Program-made: the position numbers and the translations under genes
NCBI RefSeq assembly: GCF_002946355.1
Contig: NZ_PKOZ01000006.1
Location: forward strand, 159,828-223,827
Direction of reading: 5' to 3'
From: Pradoshia eiseniae
GTDB taxonomy: Bacteria > Bacillota > Bacilli > Bacillales > Pradoshiaceae
DNA: 64,000 nt
In this document: in pieces, positions 27,555 through 36,298 of the stretch
Position numbering within the stretch: position 1 is the first letter of the stretch
How the letters are laid out: each line of letters opens with the position of its first letter
Notes under the pieces: model-generated
The model's database searches: none
Told to the model about the DNA's origin: nothing
Seen by the model: only the letters and a program-made list of their open reading frames with translations

Positions 27555-28574
27555 TTATAAATTAATAAATGCACTCTTTTTAGCTGCTATTCGTCTTCCT
27601 CCTGCCCTCTCATCCTCCAGCCAGCAATTCACAAAATGAGCATTTCCTATATGCGTTCTCTCTGGGTCTGCTTTTGCGCATACCTCCATGGCGTGGTCAC
27701 ATCGTGCCGTAAAGGGACAGCCTTGCGGAGGGGCAAATAAGTCCGGCGGTGAGCCATTGATTGGAACCAAATCCGCTTCTTCCCGATCCAAACGAGGGAC
27801 GGATTGAAGAAGGCCTTTTGTATATGGATGGCGGGCATGATAGAAGATATCTCTTCTATCGCCAGTCTCAACAATCTCTCCGGCATACATGACGGCAATT
27901 CGGTCAGCCACCTGAGCAACCACACCCAAATCATGTGTAATCAAGATAATTGAAACCCCTGTCTGCCTTTGAATTTTTCGAAAGAGAGCGAGAATTTGCG
28001 CCTGAATGGTGACATCCAAGGCCGTTGTCGGCTCATCGGCTATCAATATATCAGGCTCGCAAATCAAGGCCATCGCAATGACAATCCTCTGCCTCATCCC
28101 CCCGCTGAATTGATGCGGATATTGCTTGAACCGTATTTCCGGGTTAGCAATTCCGACCAGCTTCAAATACTCAATCCCTCTTGCTTTTGCAGCTGATTTC
28201 GATAATCTCTGATGTTCCATAAGTCCTTCTGTGATTTGTTCACCAATGGTGATCGTCGGGTTCAATGCCGTCATCGGGTCCTGGAAAATCATCGAAATAT
28301 CAACACCGCGTATCTTCCTTAAGTCCGCCTCCTTTAATTTAGTGAGATCTTTATCTCCATATAGGATTTGCCCCTTCGTGATACGGCCATGCGGAGCTGG
28401 GATAAGTCCCATAATACTCTGAGAGGTGACGCTTTTTCCGCAGCCGGATTCGCCCACGATTGCCAGCGTCTCACCGCGATGAAGGCTAAAAGACACTCCC
28501 CGGACAGCATGAACGATTCCGCCAAATGTCGAAAATTGAACATGCAGATTATCTACCTGCAGCACTTTATCCAT
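27555..28574 (-). CDS. dppD: dipeptide ABC transporter ATPase
   Basis: 339 residues. Walker A GESGCGKSV, signature FSGGMRQRIVIAMAL, Walker B DILIADEP, H-loop ITHD, and the C-terminal CPFTARCDHAMEVC cysteine cluster of OppD/DppD proteins. The start ATG 28574 follows TAGGAGG, four bases after the dppC stop. An ATG at 28640 lies inside dppC and has no site. Confidence 0.94.
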   Translation of the reverse strand: MDKVLQVDNLHVQFSTFGGIVHAVRGVSFSLHRGETLAIVGESGCGKSVTSQSIMGLIPAPHGRITKGQILYGDKDLTKLKEADLRKIRGVDISMIFQDPMTALNPTITIGEQITEGLMEHQRLSKSAAKARGIEYLKLVGIANPEIRFKQYPHQFSGGMRQRIVIAMALICEPDILIADEPTTALDVTIQAQILALFRKIQRQTGVSIILITHDLGVVAQVADRIAVMYAGEIVETGDRRDIFYHARHPYTKGLLQSVPRLDREEADLVPINGSPPDLFAPPQGCPFTARCDHAMEVCAKADPERTHIGNAHFVNCWLEDERAGGRRIAAKKSAFINL

Positions 28575-28578
28575 ACCA

Positions 28579-29520
28579 TTACCTCCTAAGCTTCGGATCG
28601 AGCGCATCCTGCAATCCATCTCCCACGACGTTAAAGGCAAACATCGTCAATGAGATGAACAAGGCAGGAAAGAATAATCGCCACCAGTAGCCGCTCAGTA
28701 TCACACCCAATGCATCATTCAGCATTCCTCCCCAGCTCGCATGCGGAGCCTGGATACCGAGACCCAGAAAGCTAAGGAATGCCTCAGCAAAGATAGCTGA
28801 TGGAATAGTCAAGGTGAGCTGGACAATGATTGGTCCCATCGCATTTGGCAATAGGTTGCGGCGGATGATTCTTCTCGTCTTCGTCCCAAACGTCTTTGAT
28901 GCGAGCACGAATTCATAATTCTTGATTTGGAGCACTTGACCTCGTACGATACGGGCCATGCCAATCCAGCCCGTCACAGAGAGGGCAATGATGATTGTAA
29001 ATAAACCAGGTCCCATCACCACAGCTAAGAGAATGACAAGCAATAAATACGGCAATCCATACAGGACCTCAATGACCCGCATCATCAAATGGTCTGTTCT
29101 GCCTCCCTTATAGCCGGCAATTCCTCCATAAATAACCCCGATAAAGAAATCAATCATAGCCGCCATGATACCTACAAATAAGGAAACACGTGCCCCATAC
29201 CAGGTACGAGCGAATACATCACGGCCTAAATCATCAGTTCCAAACCAATATTCAGAGGATGGGGGCATGTTTTGATTCATAATAGACTGTTCTTCAATGG
29301 AGTTTGGTGAGAGGGACGGACCAATGATCGCCATGATGATAAGAAATGCAAGGAAGACCAGCCCGGCCATCGCCAGCCTATTCTCCCGAAGCATGTGCCA
29401 TGAATCCTGCCAATACGTTCTGCTTGGACGAACGACTGCTTCTGCATCCATCTCAGATCGTTCAAGCGGCTGAAACCACTCATCCGGTATTTTATTCTGC
29501 TGCTTGGATTTCATTTGCAA
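28579..29520 (-). CDS. dppC: dipeptide ABC transporter permease
   Basis: 313 residues. An N-terminal cytoplasmic tail, the OppC-type segment FGTDDLGRDVFARTWYGARVS, six membrane spans and an EAA-type loop ASKTFGTKTRRIIRRNLLPN. TTG 29520 is best placed after GAGGGGTGA; ATG 29514 is two codons later but spaced too far from that site. It follows dppB by seven bases. Confidence 0.93.
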   Translation of the reverse strand: MQMKSKQQNKIPDEWFQPLERSEMDAEAVVRPSRTYWQDSWHMLRENRLAMAGLVFLAFLIIMAIIGPSLSPNSIEEQSIMNQNMPPSSEYWFGTDDLGRDVFARTWYGARVSLFVGIMAAMIDFFIGVIYGGIAGYKGGRTDHLMMRVIEVLYGLPYLLLVILLAVVMGPGLFTIIIALSVTGWIGMARIVRGQVLQIKNYEFVLASKTFGTKTRRIIRRNLLPNAMGPIIVQLTLTIPSAIFAEAFLSFLGLGIQAPHASWGGMLNDALGVILSGYWWRLFFPALFISLTMFAFNVVGDGLQDALDPKLRR

Positions 29521-29527
29521 AACAAGC

Positions 29528-30457
29528 TCACCCCTCTTTCTTGTTCAAATTGATACGAGGGTCAAGAATTCCATAAGCGATATCCACCAAGAAAAGCATG
29601 ATGATCAGCACAGAGCTGTAAAAAACGGTTGTCCCCATAATCACGGGATAATCACGATTATTGATGCTTTCGATGAAATACTTGCCCATCCCAGGTATGG
29701 CGAAAATCTTTTCAATGACAAATGTTCCGGTCAATATACTCGCAGCCAGCGTGCCGAGTACCGTCACTACCGGCAGTAAAGCATTACGGAGCGCATGCTT
29801 AATGACTATCTTCGCTGGGCTCAAGCCCTTTGCCCGTGCAGTACGTATGTAATCCTGGGTCAGCACCTCCAGCATGCTCGAACGCGTAAGTCTGGCAATA
29901 ATGGCCATCGGACCTGTCGCAAGGGCAAATGTCGGCAAAATCATATGACGCCAGCTCGTCCAGGTAGCGGCCGGCAGCCAGCCTGCCTTAACGGCAAAAA
30001 CTTGAATGAATAGAGTGGCTAGCACAAAATTGGGTATCGATATTCCTAAAACAGCAATTGTCATTGCCAGGTAATCAATGATGCCATTTCTCCTCAAAGC
30101 GGCAATGACACCAAGAGTAATTCCTGATATTATCGCTACAATCAATGTATAAAGACCAAGTTCCAAGGAGACCGGGAACCCCCAAGAAATCATATCATTC
30201 ACAGTCTGTGAGGATTTTTTGATGGAGGGACCAAAATCCAAGGTTACGACCGATTTTAAGTAATTGACATACTGAACAATCAAGGGTTCATCTAGTTTAT
30301 AATAGGCAATCAGATTACGCTGTACCGCCTCATTGGTTGTCCTTTCTTCATTAAAGGGTGACCCGGGAACGGCATGCATCAGAAAGAATGTGCCTGTAAT
30401 AATGAGCCATAAGGTAAGAAGCATGGAGATGAGACGGCGGACAATAAATGTATTCAT
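29528..30457 (-). CDS. dppB: dipeptide ABC transporter permease
   Basis: 309 residues. Typical OppB/DppB start (FIVRRLISMLLTLWLIITGTFFLMHAVPGSPF), six membrane spans and the EAA loop DYIRTARAKGLSPAKIVIKHALRNAL. It forms the membrane channel with DppC. It lies 14 bases after dppA. Confidence 0.94.
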   Translation of the reverse strand: MNTFIVRRLISMLLTLWLIITGTFFLMHAVPGSPFNEERTTNEAVQRNLIAYYKLDEPLIVQYVNYLKSVVTLDFGPSIKKSSQTVNDMISWGFPVSLELGLYTLIVAIISGITLGVIAALRRNGIIDYLAMTIAVLGISIPNFVLATLFIQVFAVKAGWLPAATWTSWRHMILPTFALATGPMAIIARLTRSSMLEVLTQDYIRTARAKGLSPAKIVIKHALRNALLPVVTVLGTLAASILTGTFVIEKIFAIPGMGKYFIESINNRDYPVIMGTTVFYSSVLIIMLFLVDIAYGILDPRINLNKKEG

Positions 30458-30471
30458 TCGTCACCTCCTCC

Positions 30472-31296
30472 CTAAGAAAACGTCGTGTGCATCGCCAATT
30501 CCGTCATCACAAGCATGGCCTGATACGCCTGAAGGATATCCTTCGCCTCGAATTTGACCATCGTTGTTCCTTCAATTAATTCGGTTCCAGGCATCAGATT
30601 CGCCCATTCCGCTTGTCCGTAATTAGCAAACTCTATACGGAGAACAGGACACTCCGGGGGCACCAATGGCTTGATGTGTGAGCGTTTTATTAAAGCCTCA
30701 CTTGCCACTTCCGCTAGGATTAGCTTTGCCTTGGCAGGAGTGAGTGTTTTCGCAGCCGATCTGGAAATAGCTGTTTTTACGGCTACTGTCGTGACATTTT
30801 CAATCAGCTGGCTTGCTTCAATAGCCGCCTGGTCGTCTCCAGCCACCATCAAAACAGGAACCCCATAATAGCCGGCTACATAGGCATTAAACCCTAGTTC
30901 TCCGATAGCCTGATCGTTTATGTACATATTTCGAACGCCAAAAATCATGGAGTGTGTAAGGACGCCTGGCATAGATGCCCTGGCATGGTATCCGGCAAAG
31001 ATGACTCCATCAAAGGATGCATCCAACCCTTGCATCATGGAATAGGGTTTCACATCACCGGTAATAAGCTGTGTATCAGGGTGCAATAGCTCAACGAGGA
31101 GATTATTCATCTTGCTATGGCTGTCATTGACAATGATTTCCTCGGCTCCATTCTTGAAGAGGCTTGTAATGATGGCATCCGCTTCCTCAGTCATGATTCG
31201 GCGGCTTCGCTCATAATTATGCAGTTCCGAGGATACATGGGTATAGTCCACAAGCCCTGTTATCCCCTCCATATCCACGGACATATAAATCTTCAT
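30472..31296 (-). CDS. dppA: D-aminopeptidase (peptidase M55)
   Basis: 274 residues. M55 metal ligands are visible as SVDMEGI (Asp8, Glu10), NDSH and GYHA, with a later Glu in AIGELGFNA. It releases D-amino acids from peptides in the cytoplasm. It is the first gene of the dppA-E/ykfA-D operon, the same gene and order as B. subtilis. The promoter with a CodY-like box lies directly upstream. Confidence 0.95.
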   Translation of the reverse strand: MKIYMSVDMEGITGLVDYTHVSSELHNYERSRRIMTEEADAIITSLFKNGAEEIIVNDSHSKMNNLLVELLHPDTQLITGDVKPYSMMQGLDASFDGVIFAGYHARASMPGVLTHSMIFGVRNMYINDQAIGELGFNAYVAGYYGVPVLMVAGDDQAAIEASQLIENVTTVAVKTAISRSAAKTLTPAKAKLILAEVASEALIKRSHIKPLVPPECPVLRIEFANYGQAEWANLMPGTELIEGTTMVKFEAKDILQAYQAMLVMTELAMHTTFS

Positions 31297-31319
31297 CTTA
31301 TACCCCCTTTACTTTTTGG

Positions 31320-31360
31320 AATTATCTAACAATTATAGTTCAAGATACATATTTTAACAA
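31320..31360 (-). promoter_or_regulatory. dpp operon promoter with CodY-like box
   Basis: Minus strand TTGTTA (31355-31360), 17 bp, TATAAT (31332-31337). The 15-mer AATTGTTAGATAATT (31320-31334) matches the CodY consensus AATTTTCWGAAAATT with three mismatches and keeps both AATT arms. It overlaps the -10 and start region. B. subtilis dpp is repressed by CodY in amino acid excess. Confidence 0.7.
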
Positions 31361-31480
31361 TTGTATATTCGGACTATTTTCTCAACAAAGCTTGGTTGTA
31401 GATTCATCCCCATGCACAATCATGGCATGGTAATAAATCCCTTTGTTATGATGGGCGTATACAAAAAGGAGAGGATAAAT

Positions 31481-32029
31481 TTGAAGAAACCATTATTCAT
31501 CTTTGTATCTATACTAATGCTGATGGTGGTCAGTGCCTGTTCAGATTCCGCTCCTGAAGAAAAGAGCCAGGAAGTGGACCATTCCGCCATGGAGCATTCA
31601 AATTCCGGCGACGTGCCTGAGGAAGTGAAAGAAAGTGAAAATCCAGCCTTTCCGGTTGGAAGCACGGCCATCTTAAAAGAAGGTCATATGGAAGGTATGA
31701 AGGGTGCTGAAGCCACCATAGTCGGTGCCTATGATACGATTGCGTATAGCGTTTCCTATACTCCTACAAATGGCGGGGAAAAGGTAGAAAATCATAAATG
31801 GGTTATCCATGAGGAAATCGAAGAGGCAAATGGAGAAGCAGCCCTTGAACCTGGGACTGAAATAACCATCACCGCTGATCATATGGAGGGAATGCACGGT
31901 GCCACTGCAGTGATTGATTCATCAGAAAAGACAACCGTCTATATGATTGATTACGCCCCAACGGATGGCAGCGATAAAGTGACGAACCATAAATGGGTAA
32001 CGGAAGAGGAGCTTTCAAAGAAGGAATAA
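31481..32029 (+). CDS. DUF1541 lipoprotein (YdhK-like), two tandem domains
   Basis: 182 residues. Lipobox VVSACS, a linker rich in Glu, Ser and His (DHSAMEHSNSGD), then two DUF1541 units. Each begins with a HMEGM motif (EGHMEGMKGAEATI; ADHMEGMHGATAVI) and ends with NHKWV followed by an acidic helix. The family (B. subtilis YdhK) is membrane-attached and often found with copper or metal stress genes; its role is not established. The start is TTG 31481 after AAGGAGAGG. The Met/His-rich motifs suggest metal contact, which is inference. Confidence 0.85.
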   Translation: MKKPLFIFVSILMLMVVSACSDSAPEEKSQEVDHSAMEHSNSGDVPEEVKESENPAFPVGSTAILKEGHMEGMKGAEATIVGAYDTIAYSVSYTPTNGGEKVENHKWVIHEEIEEANGEAALEPGTEITITADHMEGMHGATAVIDSSEKTTVYMIDYAPTDGSDKVTNHKWVTEEELSKKE

Positions 32030-32062
32030 AATAAGGAATCCCCTTTTTGGGGATTCCTTATT
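32030..32062. terminator. bidirectional terminator between the DUF1541 and dedA genes
   Basis: AATAAGGAATCCCC (32030-32043) pairs perfectly with GGGGATTCCTTATT (32049-32062); the loop is T-rich. The arm overlaps the dedA stop codon. It serves the rightward lipoprotein gene and probably the leftward dedA gene. Confidence 0.85.
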
Positions 32063-32663
32063 TATGTGCCAAATCCCTCTCATTAGGTTTGGCCTTTACT
32101 ATTCGTTTGGTAATCACTATAGCGGGGAAAAACAAGCAAATCCCTAACGCGAAGATGGCTAAAAGGGTCGGGCCAAGCACATCTCCCAGGTAATAGCCAA
32201 TTGTCGTATAGAATAACGCCCATAAAAGACTGCCCGTAAAAGTAAATCCGAGAAAGACAGGATAGGAGACCTTTCTTGTGCCAGATAGATAGGGCATTAA
32301 TTGTCTCATACCCGGCAGAAAATAAGTGAAAATCATCTTTTTGCCATCATATTTCTCAAGCCTTTTCTTTAACTTGTCCCATTTAGCTGGCGTCAAATTG
32401 ATTTTATGGCCATAACGAATGACCAGCCGATTTCCAAGCCTTCTGCCTGCGATGTATGACACGAGCATGGCTGTGTTGACCGCAAATAGGGCAATCGCAA
32501 TGACGGCAAAGAATTGAAGTCCGCTATCCAAGAGCATGCCGCCAATTAGCAGCATTAACGTTTCTTCTGGTGCCGGGATGCCAATCATCGCCATGAAGAG
32601 CACGACAAATATCACAAAATAACCATAGGTATGAACATAATCTGTAATTAAATCTAATGTCAT
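32058..32663 (-). CDS. DedA-family membrane protein
   Basis: 201 residues. DedA motifs: GIPAPEE near the N-terminus, GRRLGNRLVIRYG, and the re-entrant-loop motif YFLPGMRQLMPYLSGTRKVS. DedA proteins include undecaprenyl-phosphate and phosphatidylethanolamine flippase-like transporters. It lies 19 bases after the YkoT-like glycosyltransferase on the same strand, so a lipid-carrier function in glycan transfer is plausible. Confidence 0.88.
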   Translation of the reverse strand: MTLDLITDYVHTYGYFVIFVVLFMAMIGIPAPEETLMLLIGGMLLDSGLQFFAVIAIALFAVNTAMLVSYIAGRRLGNRLVIRYGHKINLTPAKWDKLKKRLEKYDGKKMIFTYFLPGMRQLMPYLSGTRKVSYPVFLGFTFTGSLLWALFYTTIGYYLGDVLGPTLLAIFALGICLFFPAIVITKRIVKAKPNERDLAHK

Positions 32664-32682
32664 CTGAGTCCCTTTCTATCGA

Positions 32683-33690
32683 TCATGAGGTTCCTTTCCG
32701 CTTCCAGGCAGCTTCATCGGCCTCTTCATCCTCCAGGTTCTCTGAATAATGATCCACATCAATCGCATAAATCGGCCTGCGTTTGACCTCCTTGAAGATT
32801 TTACCGATATACTCACCGACAACCCCGATTCCAATCAGCTGCAGACCGCCGATGATCCACAGGGAAATCATAATGGATGTCCAGCCTGACTGTGTGTTCC
32901 CAAGCCATTTTTGCAGCAGGGCATAGCCGCCGGCAAGTATGCTTACAAGCAAGGTAATAAAGCCTAGATAGGTGACAAACCGGATTGGGGCGACACTGAA
33001 GCTCGTAATCCCATCGAAGGCAAAGGAAAGCATTTTCTTAAGAGGATATTTGGATATCCCTCTCTCCCTCTCTTTTCTTTCATAAAAGACTTTCGTTTGC
33101 GAGAACCCAATCAAGGGAATCATCCCGCGCAGGAAGAGATTTCTTTCCTTATATTTTAGCAGCTCCTTCAACGCCCTCTTACTCATGAGCCGGTAATCGG
33201 CATGGTTAGGAATCAACTGGATACCGAGCGTTCCCATTACCCGATAAAAAGCAAGTGCGGTATTCCGTTTGAAGAATGTATCCGTCTGCCTCTTATCTCT
33301 GACACCATACACAATATCATAGCCATCATTATATTTTTCTACCATCGTACGGATGACGGATACATCATCCTGCAGATCTGCATCAATGGAAATGACGCAA
33401 TCTGATTGCCTCTGGGCAGCTTCAAGACCTGCCAAAAGGGCATTTTGGTGGCCGACGTTCCCTGCCAGCTTAATCCCTCTGACCAAATGATTTTGCATAC
33501 TTTCCACTTGAATCAGGTTCCAAGTATGGTCCTTGCTTCCATCATCGACAAATAACATATTGCTGTTATTGGATACAAGCTTAAGCTCCATGAGCTCCAG
33601 GAGGACAGCCGTAAGCTCGTCCATCGTTTTCGGCAGGATTTCCTCCTCGTTATAGCATGGAACGATAATCGTCAAAACGGGCAATTTCAT
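32683..33690 (-). CDS. ykoT: family 2 glycosyltransferase, membrane-bound (YkoT/GtrB type)
   Basis: 335 residues. A GT-A domain with IIVPCYNEEE, FVDDGSKDHTW and the metal site SIDADLQDD, then two C-terminal membrane helices and a cytoplasmic tail. This is the polyprenyl-phosphate sugar transferase (DPM1/GtrB) plan, loading a sugar onto undecaprenyl phosphate. It lies 15 bases after the YkoS-like gene and ahead of dedA. The ykoS-ykoT pairing matches B. subtilis, where the pair is sporulation-associated. Confidence 0.87.
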   Translation of the reverse strand: MKLPVLTIIVPCYNEEEILPKTMDELTAVLLELMELKLVSNNSNMLFVDDGSKDHTWNLIQVESMQNHLVRGIKLAGNVGHQNALLAGLEAAQRQSDCVISIDADLQDDVSVIRTMVEKYNDGYDIVYGVRDKRQTDTFFKRNTALAFYRVMGTLGIQLIPNHADYRLMSKRALKELLKYKERNLFLRGMIPLIGFSQTKVFYERKERERGISKYPLKKMLSFAFDGITSFSVAPIRFVTYLGFITLLVSILAGGYALLQKWLGNTQSGWTSIMISLWIIGGLQLIGIGVVGEYIGKIFKEVKRRPIYAIDVDHYSENLEDEEADEAAWKRKGTS

Positions 33691-33705
33691 GTTACGTTCG
33701 CTCCT

Positions 33706-35385
33706 TTAGACGGCGTGGTATAAATAAATTCTCCAAGCAGAATCCTCATGATCAAATACCTCGAGCAGCTCTAACCCATTAACGGACGCATTCAGGATGG
33801 GCACGCTTGAGAAAAAATATTCCCCGCCCATCTCCTTGAACACCTCTGTATTCAGCTTGAGCTCGCGGATTTTCTTCTTTGAATTCTTGCCATAATCATA
33901 TTTCTTCCCAAGTTCATCGACAAAAATGTAACACCGGCCGCCCCAGTTATCGAAATAATTCTTAAGCCTTTTATTCTTATCAAGCTCGTCTTCAATGATT
34001 TCTCGGAACTGATGCTTATAGGTTAGCGGATAATAATTATTGTACGTATCAAGCGTGTAGAATCCATTGTATTGTGAGATAGCGGGATGAAGGCCGATAC
34101 TTGCCACCCGATAAGAATCTTGGGGCTTCCCGATGAAATCCTCGATTTCCTTAAACTGCTCCTCTGCATAAAATTCCTTAAATGAAGGCGTATTTCTCTT
34201 CCCGTAATACACCTCTGGATTGCCGAGAAACAGGATGAACAACTGGGCTATCATGGCTATTTTGGCCAGTTGACGCCATTTCATTCCGCGTTTCCACATA
34301 AGCCTGCAGGACAAAGCAAACAGCAAATACAAAACAAGCGGACGCATAAAATGAAAGCGCGCAAAGTTAAAGGCATTTAATAACGAGACTCGTTCCTTCA
34401 GATAATCCCAGCCCTCATAAAACCAAAACGCATACCAAGCGGAGAGGACAAAGTTAAGCACAAATAGAAAAACGAAAATCTTCTCGTTCTTCCATCGCTT
34501 ATCGCGAATGATAAACCAGAGAGCCAAAAAGGATAACGGCATGATGATAAACTGATGCAAGGTGAGCACATGTGTATGGCCAGCAATATAATTCTTAAAA
34601 ATGAGCCGGAACGATTGAGCAAAACTCAAGTACGCACTGAAATATTCATCCCGGCTATTCGGCTCCCCAGGAAATACGAGCGAATAAACCAACCGGTACT
34701 CAACCAGCAAATAAACACTTGTCATGAAGAGAATCCCACCAAAAAAACGCCCATTCCACCTTTTCCTGAAGATTCCATCATAGAGCCAGAGCAATCCCAT
34801 CGCCGCTAAAAAGAAGAAAAACCCTAGCACAAAGCTTGAGTAAAAAGGCAGCAGCGCCAGAATGAGCCAGTCCTTGAATGAGCTATCCCGATTGCGGAGA
34901 TTCAAGAAAGCGTATAAGGCAAGCGGGTGACCTAGTGTGGACAGCATCCCGGATGGCCAAAACGGCGTTAAGCTAAAAGCAAGTGCCGTGAAGACACGAA
35001 TAAAGCCATATTGCTCTTCCCTCAGGAAGTGCTTCTTCAATAGAAGGTACATTCCCAAGAAAGCAAAAACCCTTACAATCACCTGACTGACAGCATAAGC
35101 CGTCATAGAAGGCAACAAATAATGAAGCCATTGAATCCCGCTGAATTCCGTTCCAAACGCATTGCGGGGCAATCCATTAATAATTTGGACTATCGTATCA
35201 TCAATTGGCCCAAATAATTGCTGATTATCCCTCAACACCTTGTACCAGGCTATATTTGAATCAAGATTATCATGCAGCCGAATATGTGAATTCTCACCCA
35301 AAAGGAACATTGGGGCAAGATAAAGACCTATTAGAACGGATGCAGCCATTATGTACTTCGTTTCCATCGTCCATCGGTTTAGCAT
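33706..35385 (-). CDS. ykoS: YkoS-like polytopic membrane protein (DUF6044)
   Basis: 559 residues with about eleven membrane segments and a soluble C-terminal part of about 150 residues. The early extracytoplasmic loop HIRLHDNLDSNIAWYK resembles the acidic first loop of GT-C glycosyltransferases. The next gene is a GtrB-type lipid-linked sugar transferase, so YkoS may transfer that sugar to an exported target. ATG 35385 follows AAGGTGAT; the start 19 codons earlier has no site. Length matches B. subtilis YkoS. The GT-C role is inference. Confidence 0.75.
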   Translation of the reverse strand: MLNRWTMETKYIMAASVLIGLYLAPMFLLGENSHIRLHDNLDSNIAWYKVLRDNQQLFGPIDDTIVQIINGLPRNAFGTEFSGIQWLHYLLPSMTAYAVSQVIVRVFAFLGMYLLLKKHFLREEQYGFIRVFTALAFSLTPFWPSGMLSTLGHPLALYAFLNLRNRDSSFKDWLILALLPFYSSFVLGFFFFLAAMGLLWLYDGIFRKRWNGRFFGGILFMTSVYLLVEYRLVYSLVFPGEPNSRDEYFSAYLSFAQSFRLIFKNYIAGHTHVLTLHQFIIMPLSFLALWFIIRDKRWKNEKIFVFLFVLNFVLSAWYAFWFYEGWDYLKERVSLLNAFNFARFHFMRPLVLYLLFALSCRLMWKRGMKWRQLAKIAMIAQLFILFLGNPEVYYGKRNTPSFKEFYAEEQFKEIEDFIGKPQDSYRVASIGLHPAISQYNGFYTLDTYNNYYPLTYKHQFREIIEDELDKNKRLKNYFDNWGGRCYIFVDELGKKYDYGKNSKKKIRELKLNTEVFKEMGGEYFFSSVPILNASVNGLELLEVFDHEDSAWRIYLYHAV

Positions 35386-35451
35386 AGGTATCACCTTCTT
35401 GTTTGCGGAAGTCAATAATATCCAGTTTGCCCCACAACGCATGAAAAATGC

Positions 35452-35482
35452 TCATAAAAATGGCCCCCGGTTTGCGGGAGCC
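35452..35482 (-). terminator. terminator of the HAD phosphatase gene
   Basis: GGCTCCCG/CGGGGGCC with one G-T pair (35462-35469 with 35475-35482), five-base loop. On the minus strand it is followed by ATTTTTATG. Confidence 0.8.
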
Positions 35483-35493
35483 ACTCTTGCCAT

Positions 35494-36282
35494 TCATTTG
35501 ATGGACGTCAATAATTCATTTAATTCCATTAACCGCTTAATTTCATATACAGGCTTTACCTCACCAGGAGATTTATTATCACGATTGACCCATACAGACG
35601 GTATACCCGCCAGATTTGCCCCAAGAATATCTGTCTTCAAGTTATCTCCGACCATTAAAGCATCCTCCGCTGAAACTTGAAGCAGGCTGAGCGCATGCTC
35701 AAAAATCGCCGGATCCGGCTTCCCTCTGCCGAAGGCGCCCGAAATAAGGATATGGTCAAAATATGGTGAAATCTCCGGTGTGATCTCTAGCTTTGTCATT
35801 TGCAAATCCGGCGAGCCATTCGTGAGTAAAAGCAATTGATAGCGACCGTGAAGCTGATCTAGAAGGGTAAAGGTATCCTCATAGATAAATGGGCGCTGTC
35901 TCCGCTCCTTAGGAAAGCGTTCCGCCAATTCCTCGCCAAAAGCAGGGTCATCAACTCCAAGCGCCTTCAGCCCGTTAATCCACGCCTCTTTCCGGTAAGA
36001 AGGAACGACCTTAGCCAATTGCCGGAAATTATCCTCATCATCCAGGAAGTTTCCCCACAAGCCTTCAAAGGGATTGATGCCAATCATCTGCGTGAAAGCA
36101 TAGGACTCATACGATTGATAGAGCCGCGTCGCCTCTTTTCGCACTGCTTCCTCCAATCGCCCAGGGTCTAAATCATATTTTCCCCTCGCAGCCTTGCACG
36201 TTGCCGCGAATGCCTCCTTTACGCTTCGCTGGTCCCATAGAAGCGTATCATCCAAATCAAATATAATCGCTTTTACCAACAT
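35494..36282 (-). CDS. HAD-superfamily phosphatase (YsaA-like)
   Basis: 262 residues. HAD motifs in order: FDLDDTLLWD (nucleophile and acid Asp), LLTNGS, GRGKPDPAIF (Lys) and VGDNLKTDI. An alpha-helical cap lies between motifs I and II. The family includes small-molecule phosphatases; B. subtilis YsaA is of similar length. It lies 16 bases after aspartokinase on the same strand. Substrate unknown. Confidence 0.82.
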   Translation of the reverse strand: MLVKAIIFDLDDTLLWDQRSVKEAFAATCKAARGKYDLDPGRLEEAVRKEATRLYQSYESYAFTQMIGINPFEGLWGNFLDDEDNFRQLAKVVPSYRKEAWINGLKALGVDDPAFGEELAERFPKERRQRPFIYEDTFTLLDQLHGRYQLLLLTNGSPDLQMTKLEITPEISPYFDHILISGAFGRGKPDPAIFEHALSLLQVSAEDALMVGDNLKTDILGANLAGIPSVWVNRDNKSPGEVKPVYEIKRLMELNELLTSIK

Positions 36283-36298
36283 GACTCACCACTCTTTC

